Assembly (NCBI GenBank): GCA_035528035.1
Contig: DATKZI010000037.1
Span: 1-64,000 of the forward strand
Source: JABLTI01 sp035528035
GTDB taxonomy: Archaea; Asgardarchaeota; Heimdallarchaeia; JABLTI01
Reading direction: 5' to 3'
Length of the DNA: 64,000 nucleotides
The notes under the pieces: generated by a model
Database searches by the model: none
Told to the model about the DNA's origin: nothing
What the model saw: only the letters and a program-made list of their open reading frames with translations
Position numbers and translations under genes: made by a program
Shown here: positions 24,471-33,736 of the stretch, one piece after another
Numbering within the stretch: the first letter of the stretch is position 1
Layout of the letters: each line of letters opens with the position of its first letter

Positions 24471-26933
24471 ATGTCAGGTGAGAAATTTATTCAACATAAA
24501 TATATCAAACCTAATACTGTTGAAGCTCGTCTTTATCAACAAACAATTTTTGCTAAAACTCTTAAAGGAAATTCATTAGTGGTTTTACCTACAGGATTAG
24601 GCAAAACGATTATTTTAGCATTATTAGCTGCAAAACGAATGGAACAATATCCTGAATCCTTCATTTTAATTATGGCTCCAACCAAACCACTTGTTGAACA
24701 ACATTTAACAACATTCCAAAAAATCTTCAATATTTTTGAGGAAGAAATAATTATGCTTTCAGGAGGAGATCTTCCTGCAAAGCGTGAAAAATTATGGCGA
24801 CAAGCTCAAATTATAATCGCAACCCCACAAGTAGTAGAAAATGATCTTATTTCAGGTATTTTAGATTTAAAGAGATGCTCTCTTTTAGGTGTAGATGAAG
24901 CACATCGAGCTGTGGGTGATTATTCATATGTTTACGTAGCTAAACAATATATGAAAGCATCATCTCATCCACTAATTTTAGGAATAACAGCTTCACCTGG
25001 TTCTTCACAAGAGAAAATACAAGAAGTATGCACAAACCTCCAAATTAAACATGTTGAGACTCGAATGGAAACTTCTGGTGATGTAAAACCCTATGTCCAG
25101 GAAACTGAAGTTGAATGGATACATATAGAGCTTCCTGAAAAATTCATGCGAATTAAATCTCTATTAGAAAAGTCATTATCTGCAAAATTGCAACAATTAA
25201 AACAATTAGGTTGGATAGACTCATCAAGCGTAAATATACAGAGAAGAACACTGCTAAAATTACCACCCATAATAACTAAAGAATTTGATAAAACTGATAA
25301 TATTACTGAATTATATGTAGCTTTGGGATTAGTAGGGTCATCAGTAAGATTAACACATGCATTGGAATTATTAGAAACTCAAGGGATTAGTTCTTTAATA
25401 GAGTATTTTGATAAAATGATCAAAGAAGCACAAAGCTCGAAAGCTTCTCGTAATTTAATTAATTTACTTAATGAAGATGCATTACTTGTCTCTAATGATA
25501 TTGCTCATCAAATAGCTGCTGAAGGAATTGAACATCCTAAAATTCCTGAATTGATTAAAATAGTAAACTCTGCTGTTAATGCAAGTCCCGAATCCAGAAT
25601 AATTGTTTTTACCCAATATCGCAATTCAGCAAAAACATTAGCAGATACACTAAATAATTTAGAAAACATTCATGCTTCAAGATTTGTAGGGCAAGCATCA
25701 AAATCTGGCGACAAAGGATTTTCTCAAAAAATACAACTTGAAATAATGCAGCAATTTAGAGACGGTGTTTTTAATTGCTTAGTAGCAACAAGTGTTGGTG
25801 AGGAAGGATTAGATGTATCTGAGTGCGATTTAGTTGTTTTTTATGAATGTGTACCATCAGCTATTCGAAACATTCAGCGTCGAGGTCGCACAGGTAGAAA
25901 AAGATCTGGAAAGGTTGTCGTTCTTATGACAAAAGGTACTAGGGATGAAGGATATTTCTGGGCAGCAAGACATAAGGAACGACATATGCGACAAAATCTC
26001 CATGAACTCGAGAAATTTAATAAACAAAGAATAGATGCTCAGCAAAGATCAATTGAAGATTTCTTCGCAGCAGGAACAGTGGAAGAGTCTATAGAGGAAG
26101 ATATTGTCTATTCTGATCAACCAGTTGATGATTTAGAAATCTTTTCAGATGAAGCTTTAAGTAAAATGGAAGAGGACATTGAAAAAGGTAAAAAATCCGA
26201 AGAACAAATAATCCCTGACAAAGAGAAGGAACAAATTAAACGTGTTTTTACTGAAAACGAAAATGAAGCAGCTACAGACAGTAAAATTCGTATACTCGTT
26301 GATACTCGAGAATCAAAATCAGGTATTGCCAAAGAATTATCAGAAATGGATGATGTTGATATAGAATTTCACCAACTAACAGTAGGTGATTTTGTTGTAA
26401 GCTCTCGAGTCTGTGTTGAACGTAAAGATGTTGCAGATTTTAGCCAAAGTATAATCGATGGTAGGTTATTTTCACAATTAATTGCATTAAAACAAAATTA
26501 TCTTGTTCCTTTGCTTATCATTGAGGGAGAGTCTTTGTATGGTCATAAAGCTCTTAATCCAGAAGCAATTAGAGGGGCTATCGCTTCTATAACTTTGAAT
26601 TTTGATATTCGCATCATATGGACAAGAAATGTTAAAGATACCGCTAAATTTCTGCGAACTCTTGCCAAAAGAGAACAACAACAAGTTGATAGAACCCCAC
26701 TTATTAGAACAGAGAAAACACCTATTGATCCATCAGAATTGTTAGAATTTATTGTAGCAGGTTTTCCAAATATCAATACAGTATTAGCTAAACGTATCTT
26801 AGAAAAGTTTAGTACTTTAGAACGATTTTTCAATGCTAAAATCGAAGATCTTCAAGAAATTAAAGGGATAGGTAAGAAAATGGCTCAGGAAATAATTGAT
26901 TTAATAAATTACAAATATGAGCCTAAACATTAG
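24471..26933 (+). CDS. hef: Hef: helicase-nuclease of the FANCM/XPF family
   Basis: 820 residues. The N-terminal superfamily 2 helicase has Walker A LPTGLGKT (near 40), VDEAH, TASPGSS and QRRGRTGRKRSG (motif VI, near 470). A central linker is acidic and charged. The C-terminal XPF/ERCC4 nuclease has VDTRES, VGDFVVSSR and VERKDVADF (near 650), and tandem helix-hairpin-helix motifs end the chain (LQEIKGIGKKMAQEII). Hef processes stalled replication forks. Both halves are intact. GGTGAT lies 6 bases before the ATG. Confidence 0.97.
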   Translation: MSGEKFIQHKYIKPNTVEARLYQQTIFAKTLKGNSLVVLPTGLGKTIILALLAAKRMEQYPESFILIMAPTKPLVEQHLTTFQKIFNIFEEEIIMLSGGDLPAKREKLWRQAQIIIATPQVVENDLISGILDLKRCSLLGVDEAHRAVGDYSYVYVAKQYMKASSHPLILGITASPGSSQEKIQEVCTNLQIKHVETRMETSGDVKPYVQETEVEWIHIELPEKFMRIKSLLEKSLSAKLQQLKQLGWIDSSSVNIQRRTLLKLPPIITKEFDKTDNITELYVALGLVGSSVRLTHALELLETQGISSLIEYFDKMIKEAQSSKASRNLINLLNEDALLVSNDIAHQIAAEGIEHPKIPELIKIVNSAVNASPESRIIVFTQYRNSAKTLADTLNNLENIHASRFVGQASKSGDKGFSQKIQLEIMQQFRDGVFNCLVATSVGEEGLDVSECDLVVFYECVPSAIRNIQRRGRTGRKRSGKVVVLMTKGTRDEGYFWAARHKERHMRQNLHELEKFNKQRIDAQQRSIEDFFAAGTVEESIEEDIVYSDQPVDDLEIFSDEALSKMEEDIEKGKKSEEQIIPDKEKEQIKRVFTENENEAATDSKIRILVDTRESKSGIAKELSEMDDVDIEFHQLTVGDFVVSSRVCVERKDVADFSQSIIDGRLFSQLIALKQNYLVPLLIIEGESLYGHKALNPEAIRGAIASITLNFDIRIIWTRNVKDTAKFLRTLAKREQQQVDRTPLIRTEKTPIDPSELLEFIVAGFPNINTVLAKRILEKFSTLERFFNAKIEDLQEIKGIGKKMAQEIIDLINYKYEPKH

Positions 26934-26935
26934 AA

Positions 26936-27325
26936 TTAATATCCTTTTGCCTTGTCTAATGCAGCCATTAATTTATCAATAGCCTCAGTTAATTTAATTA
27001 TTTCATCTGTGTCAGTTGAGTTTTCTAATTGAATTCGCAAAGTTTCTACTTTAGTTGTCAGAGTTTTTATCATAGGAGAATCTTCTTCTTGTATATGATT
27101 CTTTAATTTCAGTAATTGTTGGTACTCTTTAGGTAATTCACTTTCATTTTTGTAAATAATGACTTCATTATTGCAGATCTTACAGTAGATTTTATCTTCA
27201 ATTTTAATAAGAGGATAAGAACAAATCGGACAAGCTGCATTGAGAAGAGTTCCACCAGCTCTTAGAGCTTCAGCTATAGCTTTTATTCCTTCTGTATCGT
27301 TTACTTTACTATTTATTTTAGTCAT
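26936..27325 (-). CDS. UPF0148/autoantigen-p27-like zinc protein
   Basis: 129 residues. The region GGTLLNAACPICSYPLIKI then YCKICNNEVIIYK is a CxxC...CxxC zinc-ribbon typical of the archaeal UPF0148 family, related to human ZNRD2 (Sjogren/scleroderma autoantigen p27). The C-terminal half is predicted coiled coil. Function is not established. It follows the HD-domain gene by 15 bases on the same strand and ends 2 bases from the hef stop. Confidence 0.85.
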   Translation of the reverse strand: MTKINSKVNDTEGIKAIAEALRAGGTLLNAACPICSYPLIKIEDKIYCKICNNEVIIYKNESELPKEYQQLLKLKNHIQEEDSPMIKTLTTKVETLRIQLENSTDTDEIIKLTEAIDKLMAALDKAKGY

Positions 27326-27340
27326 AAATTATACACCCAT

Positions 27341-28621
27341 TTAGAATGATATTTGCTTTTCTATGGTTTTCTCACCAAATACTTTTTCAGAAGCTTTCTT
27401 GACTTTCTCTCTATTTTTTATATCTGAGTATACTCGAAATATATACATCATACCCATTAATGATTCAAAGATTCTCGAGACTTTTTGGATTTTAACCTCA
27501 CATTTCATATTGTTAGGTCCTTCTCTTAGAAACATTGGTATTTCATAAGCAGGAAGATCAATGGAATGTGAGTAAGGAACACTAGGTAATGTTGGTATGT
27601 CAATATAAACTAATGAAGAATCTATTTTTGCTTCAAAGGCTATTTCTTCTATCAGTTTATCACGATATTCTTTCTTGCTAAGAGTTGATTGAAGAAATTC
27701 ATCTCTTGTCATGAATTCTCGCTCAAATGCTACTTTCAATAATTTTCTATTTGCTAAATCTTCCATTATTTTCTTTGAAGATTTGCATTCTATTAATTTA
27801 GCCCAAACAGTATAATCATCTAATTTTACATAATCTTCTGGTTTTTTGAAATTTAATAATCCAATTTCCTTTTCTGCAAGCTCCATAGCTCGAACTATCA
27901 TTAATTGTGAAGCTCGAGAAACCTTGTGAAAGTAAATAGTTCGAAAAGATTCAACTCGAGCAATTAAGAATGCTTCTAAAGCAGGTAATGCTGAATAATT
28001 AACAGCAAGATTTTCATTGATGACCCCCATAGTATAAAGAATTCGCATAATATCTACTTGCCCATATTCAGCTCCAGTATGATATGAATCACGTACAATG
28101 AAATCCATTTTATCAACATCGCAAGATCCTGAAACTATTTGGTTAAGATACCCTTTATTTGGTTTGGTCTTATTCCCATGAATTAACCCACAAATATCAT
28201 TTACATCCATATTGTTATTCTTTAGTATATCAGCGATTTCACTTTTTTGAATGATCCATCTTGATAGATCTTCATGATTTTTGTTAATTCTTTCTAATAA
28301 AGCTTCAAAAGTATGCGAAAATGGGCCATGCCCTATATCATGTAATAAAGCAGCTGTTCTTGTTAAAGTCATATCTTCTTTAGTGATATCAGTATCCTCA
28401 TCATTAGTTAGCGAAGTAGCCATTTTTTCAGCTAAATGACTTACTCCAAGTGAATGCTCAAAACGAGTGTGATTAGCACCAGGATAAACAAACTCGGATC
28501 CGGATAACTGTTTGATCCTACGTAATCTTTGGAAGTATTTTGTATCAATAAGATTCTTGTCTATATCGTTAAGGAAAATATAACCATGGATTGGATCTTT
28601 AATAAATTGTGTTTTAGCCAT
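27341..28621 (-). CDS. HD-domain phosphohydrolase, SAMHD1/dNTPase-like
   Basis: 426 residues. The motif order HTRFEHSLGVSHLAEKM (near 51), LLHDIGHGPFSHTFE (near 93) and CDVDKMDFIVRDSYHTG (near 170) is that of the HD family close to SAMHD1 and bacterial dGTPases. These enzymes hydrolyse dNTPs or related nucleotides. The metal-binding H..HD..D residues are present. The N-terminal IKDPIHGYIFL is also typical. The exact nucleotide substrate is not readable. Confidence 0.9.
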   Translation of the reverse strand: MAKTQFIKDPIHGYIFLNDIDKNLIDTKYFQRLRRIKQLSGSEFVYPGANHTRFEHSLGVSHLAEKMATSLTNDEDTDITKEDMTLTRTAALLHDIGHGPFSHTFEALLERINKNHEDLSRWIIQKSEIADILKNNNMDVNDICGLIHGNKTKPNKGYLNQIVSGSCDVDKMDFIVRDSYHTGAEYGQVDIMRILYTMGVINENLAVNYSALPALEAFLIARVESFRTIYFHKVSRASQLMIVRAMELAEKEIGLLNFKKPEDYVKLDDYTVWAKLIECKSSKKIMEDLANRKLLKVAFEREFMTRDEFLQSTLSKKEYRDKLIEEIAFEAKIDSSLVYIDIPTLPSVPYSHSIDLPAYEIPMFLREGPNNMKCEVKIQKVSRIFESLMGMMYIFRVYSDIKNREKVKKASEKVFGEKTIEKQISF

Positions 28622-28747
28622 TTTTCAAACTCCAAAAAAAGAGTTTATTTAAAGATTAGATATTTCTCTTCTTATCGGACTATTTTATTTCAGTCTTTTA
28701 AATTATTTGTAAAAAGCATTAAATCAAAAGTGAAAAAAAGGTTTTGA

Positions 28748-28770
28748 GGAGAAAAATAATTGATTTCTCC
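28748..28770 (-). terminator. Hairpin after the first Roadblock gene
   Basis: GGAGAAA (28748-28754) and TTTCTCC (28764-28770) form a 7-bp stem with a 9-base loop. It lies just downstream of the leftward Roadblock gene and is followed, after a few bases, by a T-run on that strand. Confidence 0.45.
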
Positions 28771-28786
28771 TTTATGTTACTATTCT

Positions 28787-29185
28787 TCAATAAGAATGAA
28801 CATCAGCCATAATTTGAGATATTTTTGGTGCATGTTGTGAGAGACTTTTAACTATAGCTGGCATTGCTTGATTATCTGTTGAACCACCAATAAGATAAAA
28901 TCTCCCAAGATCTTTCAAAACCATAAAACCATTAGATCCTCTTAAAATGATATCTTGCATAGGGCTAAAAGATAATCTGTCTACAGCTAATTTACTCGTT
29001 GAAGCTAAAGCTGCTGCAACAGCTGAAAGTTCTATAGGGTCAATTGATTTATTTTGAGCAAAGAAAGCTACTCTCTCACCTGCGTCTGAAACTACTGCTA
29101 GTGCATCAACTCTTGTTTCGGAAGTAATTAATTGAAGCACAGCTACTAATTCTTTTGCTTTATCTGGTGGTATCTTGATAGACAT
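28787..29185 (-). CDS. Roadblock/LC7-domain protein
   Basis: 132 residues forming a single Roadblock/LC7 domain: a first helix (PPDKAKELVAVLQLITSE), DALAVVSDAGERVAFFAQ, a central helix (IELSAVAAALASTSKLAVD), then IILRGSNGFMVLKDL and FYLIGGS strands. Such domains partner with small Ras-like GTPases and other regulators in both bacteria and eukaryotes. It lies 62 bases downstream of the gelsolin-like gene on the same strand, so the two may be co-expressed. Confidence 0.9.
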   Translation of the reverse strand: MSIKIPPDKAKELVAVLQLITSETRVDALAVVSDAGERVAFFAQNKSIDPIELSAVAAALASTSKLAVDRLSFSPMQDIILRGSNGFMVLKDLGRFYLIGGSTDNQAMPAIVKSLSQHAPKISQIMADVHSY

Positions 29186-29247
29186 TTTTTAATCAACACA
29201 TTATCAGTTATTTCTATATTATATAATATATATTGTCTTTATAGTAT

Positions 29248-30288
29248 TTATTCAATTTCAATTTGGAATGTGCTCATCAAGTCTTCAATATCTTGATCAA
29301 GCTTAACTTCTTCATCCTTTTCTTTTGCTTCTATTTGAATCTTCTTTAAGACTTCAATTACTTTTACTACACCATTTTCAATTATAATTCTAGGTACTCT
29401 ATCTGGTGCTAAAAATACCCCTTCAGGAGGATTTGGTGGAACAAGGAAATCATTGCCTTGCTGTTTATAGACTCCGGTACCTACAATAATTAAATCTCTT
29501 TCATAACCAACAGGAACACCTAATTCCTTGATCATAGCAAACGCTTCTTTGGGATCCGACATTGGTAAAACTTTTTGCTGTTGTGGTGTAGGTGGTGGTG
29601 TTGGAGGTGGTCTGGGAGTACTTGGTGGTGGAGCTGGTGTGCTTGTGGTAGGTGAAGGTTGACTATAACGTTTAGCTGTGTCTGATCCTGGTGCAGGTCT
29701 AATTATCGTCGGTTCTTTACCACCCATCATTTCACTAAGAATGGTTCTTTGTGGTTGAGGGGTAATGGGTTTACTTTCAACTGACTCAGGACGTTTAGGT
29801 CTTGGACCATCCATAGAAGGTTCTGGGCTGGAATCTGATCGTGCTCCAGCAAATTGAGTTATATTTGCTTTATCTTTATCAGTATAGATTATTTTCTTGG
29901 TGGGTTCATCACCACTTATTTTAATATCTACACCAGTTTCTAAACCTAATTCTGATGGATTTGTAGGAATTCCACGAGTTGTTTCTTCAATTACTCCTAC
30001 TGTTGCTTCTCCTCTTGAACGTTTAATAGTAAATTCAAATTCCTGAGTTTCATCTCCTTCCTCAATAACAGATAATCGATAAGCAAAACCATAATATGTT
30101 TTTCTTAATTCAGCAGCGGCTCGACTGCCTATGAATTTCTTTTTGATGCCAGAATTAGCTCCTTTCCACAAGAAAATACGTTTAAATTGATCATCAACAA
30201 TTATTAATACCTTAGAACTTTGTTGAGAAAAATCAGTCTCTTCATTAAGGGTGCCATCTTCTAATACTTCGAAAAATTTAATATCCAT
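29248..30288 (-). CDS. Gelsolin-domain protein with proline-rich linker
   Basis: 346 residues. Residues about 26-85 fit a gelsolin/ADF-H-like repeat: VLIIVDDQFKRIFLWKGAN, then IGSRAAAELRKTYYG, and YRLSVIEEGDETQEF (compare the WKG and EG-xE-xxF landmarks of gelsolin). Residues about 130-235 are a disordered stretch ending in a Pro/Thr-rich run (PPPSTPRPPPTPPP). The last 100 residues form a separate alpha/beta domain I cannot name. Gelsolin-type proteins control actin filaments in eukaryotes, and Asgard homologues are known. The disordered middle could bind partners. Confidence 0.78.
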   Translation of the reverse strand: MDIKFFEVLEDGTLNEETDFSQQSSKVLIIVDDQFKRIFLWKGANSGIKKKFIGSRAAAELRKTYYGFAYRLSVIEEGDETQEFEFTIKRSRGEATVGVIEETTRGIPTNPSELGLETGVDIKISGDEPTKKIIYTDKDKANITQFAGARSDSSPEPSMDGPRPKRPESVESKPITPQPQRTILSEMMGGKEPTIIRPAPGSDTAKRYSQPSPTTSTPAPPPSTPRPPPTPPPTPQQQKVLPMSDPKEAFAMIKELGVPVGYERDLIIVGTGVYKQQGNDFLVPPNPPEGVFLAPDRVPRIIIENGVVKVIEVLKKIQIEAKEKDEEVKLDQDIEDLMSTFQIEIE

Positions 30289-30482
30289 TTTTAGTATTCT
30301 CCATTTCCGACGAATATGTCTTTTGTTATACTACTTAAGTTTTTAAATTTAACTTTTTATTGTTTTCTGAATACTCTCAGATAATATCATAAATAACCTT
30401 TACTCTATGTATATAAAATCCCTTTTGGTATGAACAATTTTATAATATAATTAGAATTTATTAGGAATTAAATTTTTTCAAT

Positions 30483-30890
30483 CTAGATTACTAGAGACTG
30501 AATGAATTTTTCCACAAGTTTTATAGCTTCAACAAATAATTCCTCATTTTTTTCAGGATAATTTAATGTTAAATAGACAAGTTGACTAGTATTTTGAACA
30601 ACTTTTTCAGCTAATGCTTTAGCAAACAATTCATTTCTTGAACCAAGAATTGTTGTCGTTGTTATTCCTCTTCTATCTAATATATGAGAATCAATAACTC
30701 TCATATTTTGATCCTTCCTTTCAAAGTCGGGAGAATATGGCAAGGAAATAGCTGTTGTTCCTAATTTCAAAGATGTTTTTTCACAAATGGTTATAAAGAA
30801 ACCATTAACAAATTTCAAAGCGATAAGCTGTAAATTATCGCTTTGTTCCTTGAACAGAAAATCATCATCGGAATTATTATTTGATATCAT
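30483..30890 (-). CDS. Probable PAC3/PAC4-like proteasome-assembly chaperone
   Basis: 135 residues, with a disordered acidic N-terminus of about 20. The rest reads as a small alpha/beta fold: a GFFITICEKTSLKLGTTAISL hairpin (split here: FITICEKTS, LKLGTTAISL), then TTTILGSRNELFAKALAEKV, and a strand LVYLTLNYPEKN before a last helix. This order matches proteasome assembly chaperones 3 and 4, small dimer-forming proteins. It ends the histidine-phosphatase/cis-prenyltransferase/NYN operon. The call rests on motif order, not on a search. Confidence 0.45.
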   Translation of the reverse strand: MISNNNSDDDFLFKEQSDNLQLIALKFVNGFFITICEKTSLKLGTTAISLPYSPDFERKDQNMRVIDSHILDRRGITTTTILGSRNELFAKALAEKVVQNTSQLVYLTLNYPEKNEELFVEAIKLVEKFIQSLVI

Positions 30891-30920
30891 AATATTTCAA
30901 CTAACTTAGGATTTGATTTT

Positions 30921-31382
30921 CTAAACTAAATAATCTAATTGCAAAATATAGTCTGCAATTGCTTCCATAGACGGGTCAATGTCCTTTTTCCAAGTGATTA
31001 TTAATAATTTCTTATTTTGTTTGATTCTTGAAAAAATTGGAAATAAATTAGCATCTGTTGTAGCGACGCCAATAATATCATAAGATTTGGAATTCATGTA
31101 TTCAAGAAGATTTAATGTTACATGAATATCAACATCACTCCCAACTATTTCCTCTTGGAAACCATTACTATTAAGGGTGTCTAATTCATCATTTGATAGC
31201 TGCTTATCTGTTATGAATTTTCCTGCTCTTATAACACCAATTTCTGAAAGGGATTCTTTTATTTTTCGCAAATTTTCTAATCTAAAGTAAGGTGCTAGAG
31301 TTGGTCCATCAAAAATAATGGCTATTTTCTCCTTTTCTTCCTCGTTGATTATTCTTAATGCTTTTCCTACACGACTTAACAT
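30921..31382 (-). CDS. NYN-domain (PIN-like) protein
   Basis: 153 residues. The N-terminal KIAIIFDGPTLAPY contains the first acidic residue of the NYN/PIN-like nuclease site. EIVGSDVDIHVTLNLLEYM supplies a second Asp set, and IIGVATTDANLFPIF a third. The family includes predicted ribonucleases (LabA/DUF88 and TIGR00288-like). It lies 24 bases after the cis-prenyltransferase gene, a neighbourhood I recall from other archaea. RNA substrate unknown. Confidence 0.82.
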   Translation of the reverse strand: MLSRVGKALRIINEEEKEKIAIIFDGPTLAPYFRLENLRKIKESLSEIGVIRAGKFITDKQLSNDELDTLNSNGFQEEIVGSDVDIHVTLNLLEYMNSKSYDIIGVATTDANLFPIFSRIKQNKKLLIITWKKDIDPSMEAIADYILQLDYLV

Positions 31383-31406
31383 TATTATCTACCATTTGTT
31401 TTTTTG

Positions 31407-32261
31407 TTATTTCCCATATCTTCGTTCTCTCTGTTGATAAATTCGAATAGCTCTCCATAGATCTATTTTTCTAAATTCCGGCCAATAGATATCAGTAAAG
31501 TACAGTTCTGAATAGGCACTTTGCCATAGAAGGAATCCACTTAAACGTTCTTCACCAGATGTTCTGATGATCAGGTCTGGATCAGGAATACCTTCTGTAT
31601 ATAAGTGAGTATCAATTGTCTTTTCATTAATATCATTAATCATCAATTCATTATTTTGAACTTTTGCTGCAATTTTCTTTACAGCATCCACTATCTCAGC
31701 TCTCCCACCATAACTTACTGCGACATTAAGAATGTGATTATTATAATTTTTTGTTTTTTCTTCAACATCTTCTATGAGATTCCTGATCTTTTCAGGTAAT
31801 TTTTCTCTACGACCAATAATCTTCACTCGAACTTTATTGTTAATAATCATTGGTTCATTGTAAATTTTAATTAATTTCTGAACAAGTAATTCCATTATTT
31901 TTGAAACTTCATCGGGTGCACGATTGAAATTTTCTGTTGAAAAAACATAAAGAGTAATTATTTTGATATCAAGTTTTAAGCACCATTTTAATAATTCTTC
32001 AACTTTGAGAGCACCAAAGGAATGTCCTTCTTTTTCATCTAATCCTTTTTTTCGAGCATATCTTCTATTACCATCAAGAATAACTCCAACATGATGTGGT
32101 TTAGGACCTTCTTTAATTTCTTTCCATAACCGTCGTTCATAGAAGTGATAAATTGGTGCAAGAATTTTCATAACATCAACATCATTTTTTATTTGTTTTT
32201 CTATCAAATATATTAGATTTAAATTAGGTTTATTTAATTCTTCTCTTTTGAATGACTTCAT
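31407..32261 (-). CDS. uppS: cis-Prenyltransferase (polyprenyl diphosphate synthase)
   Basis: 284 residues with all main UppS motifs: HVGVILDGNRRYARKKGL (pyrophosphate-binding, catalytic Asp), ITLYVFSTENFNRAPDEV, AVSYGGRAEIVDAV and the C-terminal RTSGEERLSGFLLWQ then SELYFTDIYWPEF. The 55-residue N-terminal helical extension is typical of archaeal members. It condenses isopentenyl units to make the polyprenyl/dolichyl carrier for glycans, which fits with the OST-like subunit elsewhere in the window. It is in a tight leftward operon. Confidence 0.95.
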   Translation of the reverse strand: MKSFKREELNKPNLNLIYLIEKQIKNDVDVMKILAPIYHFYERRLWKEIKEGPKPHHVGVILDGNRRYARKKGLDEKEGHSFGALKVEELLKWCLKLDIKIITLYVFSTENFNRAPDEVSKIMELLVQKLIKIYNEPMIINNKVRVKIIGRREKLPEKIRNLIEDVEEKTKNYNNHILNVAVSYGGRAEIVDAVKKIAAKVQNNELMINDINEKTIDTHLYTEGIPDPDLIIRTSGEERLSGFLLWQSAYSELYFTDIYWPEFRKIDLWRAIRIYQQRERRYGK

Positions 32262-32285
32262 TAGACTTTTTATTGATTAGGTATT

Positions 32286-32852
32286 TTATTTTTTGATATC
32301 TTTTACGATCTTATTATTTTGAATTATTCCATAATTTAAAAAAGAATTGCTTTTCCACCTTTCAAAAAGACTCTCTAAATTGTTGGTTTTCCATGAAAAA
32401 AACAGGTTAATTATTAAGCCATGTGAAACTATCAAAATTTTTTTATCAAGATATTTTTTATCAATTTCATCAATTTTTTTGATAAATCTCTTTATTGCCT
32501 TTACTGGTTTTTCCCATTTTTTCACAGATCGTTTTAGATCATTGAAACAGATTCTCACAGTACTAAAGTATTCTTCTTTAGTTAATTTTGGACCTAGATC
32601 TCTATTCAACTCATTTAATGCTTTATCTTTTATAATTGGTAATTTTAGTTTATAATTAATGTTCTCTGCAGTAAGAATAGCTTTTTCTTCATAAGAGGAG
32701 AAAATATAATCGATATCTTGAAAAATCTCTATTTCAGATAATCTTTTAGCGACATTAATTCCTTTATCTGTTAAAGTCCATTTAGAAATAGGCTTTGAAC
32801 TGTCTACTTTTATTTCGGCATGTCTAAGAAAAATAATTGTATTATTGAGCAT
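32286..32852 (-). CDS. Histidine-phosphatase-family protein
   Basis: 188 residues. The N-terminal IIFLRHAEIKVDS holds the catalytic RH motif, LTDKGINVAKRL and FSSYEEKAILTAENI follow, and ILIVSHGLIINLFF supplies the second His near residue 145. The phosphoglycerate-mutase-like branch includes many small-molecule and protein phosphatases; the substrate is unknown. It is the first gene of a four-gene operon ahead of the cis-prenyltransferase (24-base spacing), so a phospho-isoprenoid or unrelated phosphate could be the target (speculation). Confidence 0.85.
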   Translation of the reverse strand: MLNNTIIFLRHAEIKVDSSKPISKWTLTDKGINVAKRLSEIEIFQDIDYIFSSYEEKAILTAENINYKLKLPIIKDKALNELNRDLGPKLTKEEYFSTVRICFNDLKRSVKKWEKPVKAIKRFIKKIDEIDKKYLDKKILIVSHGLIINLFFSWKTNNLESLFERWKSNSFLNYGIIQNNKIVKDIKK

Positions 32853-32945
32853 CTCTAAAATACATTAACAATTATCAGTTAAAAAAATAGCTTAAATCTA
32901 GTATCAGCTATCAATTACTAATAAAATAAAAAATTGAAGTTAATT

Positions 32946-33377
32946 TTAAAGTAAATCGGCTATTTTTCTTGCTGCTCGACCCATTTCGAGGAAAATTAAC
33001 CCTAATTTAGCATCTTTTCTAGAACTGACAGTTAAAACAGCATTTGGTCCTGCATTCATCGAAATAATGGTTCCTTCAGATCCTTCAACAAATACTCGTT
33101 CTATACGACCTTTTCGCATCTCTTCTATGACACGTTCGCCAAGCGAAAGCATTGCTGCTGTCATTGCTGCTAATCTGGTTTCTTCTATATCTCTTGGTAA
33201 AGCTGAAGCAATTGGTAGACCTTCGACACTCACTACAGCTGCTGCTTCAATCTCTGGAACAGATGATTCAAGCTCCTTAAGCATGCTATTAAGTTCGGTA
33301 TTTCTTCCACCGGCTGAGCCGAAACCAATTACTGAGAGTAAGTCCTCTCTTGAAACTTGTTCATCTTTGCGCTGCAA
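32946..33377 (-). CDS. Roadblock/LC7-domain protein
   Basis: 143 residues. After an N-terminal 25 residues, the Roadblock/LC7 domain shows LNSMLKELESSVPEIEAAAV, SVEGLPIASALPRDIEETRL, TAAMLSLGERVIEEMRKG, VFVEGSEGTIISMNAG and NAVLTVSSRKDAKLG. It resembles MglB-type regulators, which act as GAP-like partners of Ras-like GTPases, and differs clearly from the Roadblock protein at 29 kb. Its own promoter probably lies in the divergent region upstream. Confidence 0.93.
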   Translation of the reverse strand: MQRKDEQVSREDLLSVIGFGSAGGRNTELNSMLKELESSVPEIEAAAVVSVEGLPIASALPRDIEETRLAAMTAAMLSLGERVIEEMRKGRIERVFVEGSEGTIISMNAGPNAVLTVSSRKDAKLGLIFLEMGRAARKIADLL

Positions 33378-33736
33378 TTTGACACCTTCTGTGGTATTTC
33401 GTTGTAGGTGATTAAATACTATTCTGTCTTTGTTTGTTAACTATTATAAGTTTATTTAATTGTGCTATTTAACTACAAGACCATACCTACATATTATATA
33501 ATATGATACATCTAAAAAGGAATATCCCTATAAAAAAACTTCGAAAGAGGTCTTTTTTTGTCAATAAATAAATCAAATAAATAATTTAAATTTTAAATAA
33601 TTCAAGAAATAGCAAAAATAATAAATGGTAATATTCCAATAGAAAATGATTTGAGTGATAATTTCCTATCGCTACGAATCATTTATTAATAGGCAATTAT
33701 CCAAAAGAACCGTTTAACAATTGGTGTGAATGAAGC
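33378..33736. other. Divergent intergenic region with a hairpin, no gene seen
   Basis: About 360 AT-rich bases between the leftward Roadblock gene and the rightward anchored protein. No plausible ORF was seen. At 33532-33559 an A-tract, CTTC, a GAAA tetraloop, GAGG and a T-tract form a terminator-like hairpin that would work on either strand. In a divergent region this is unexpected unless a small RNA is made here. Confidence 0.45.
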
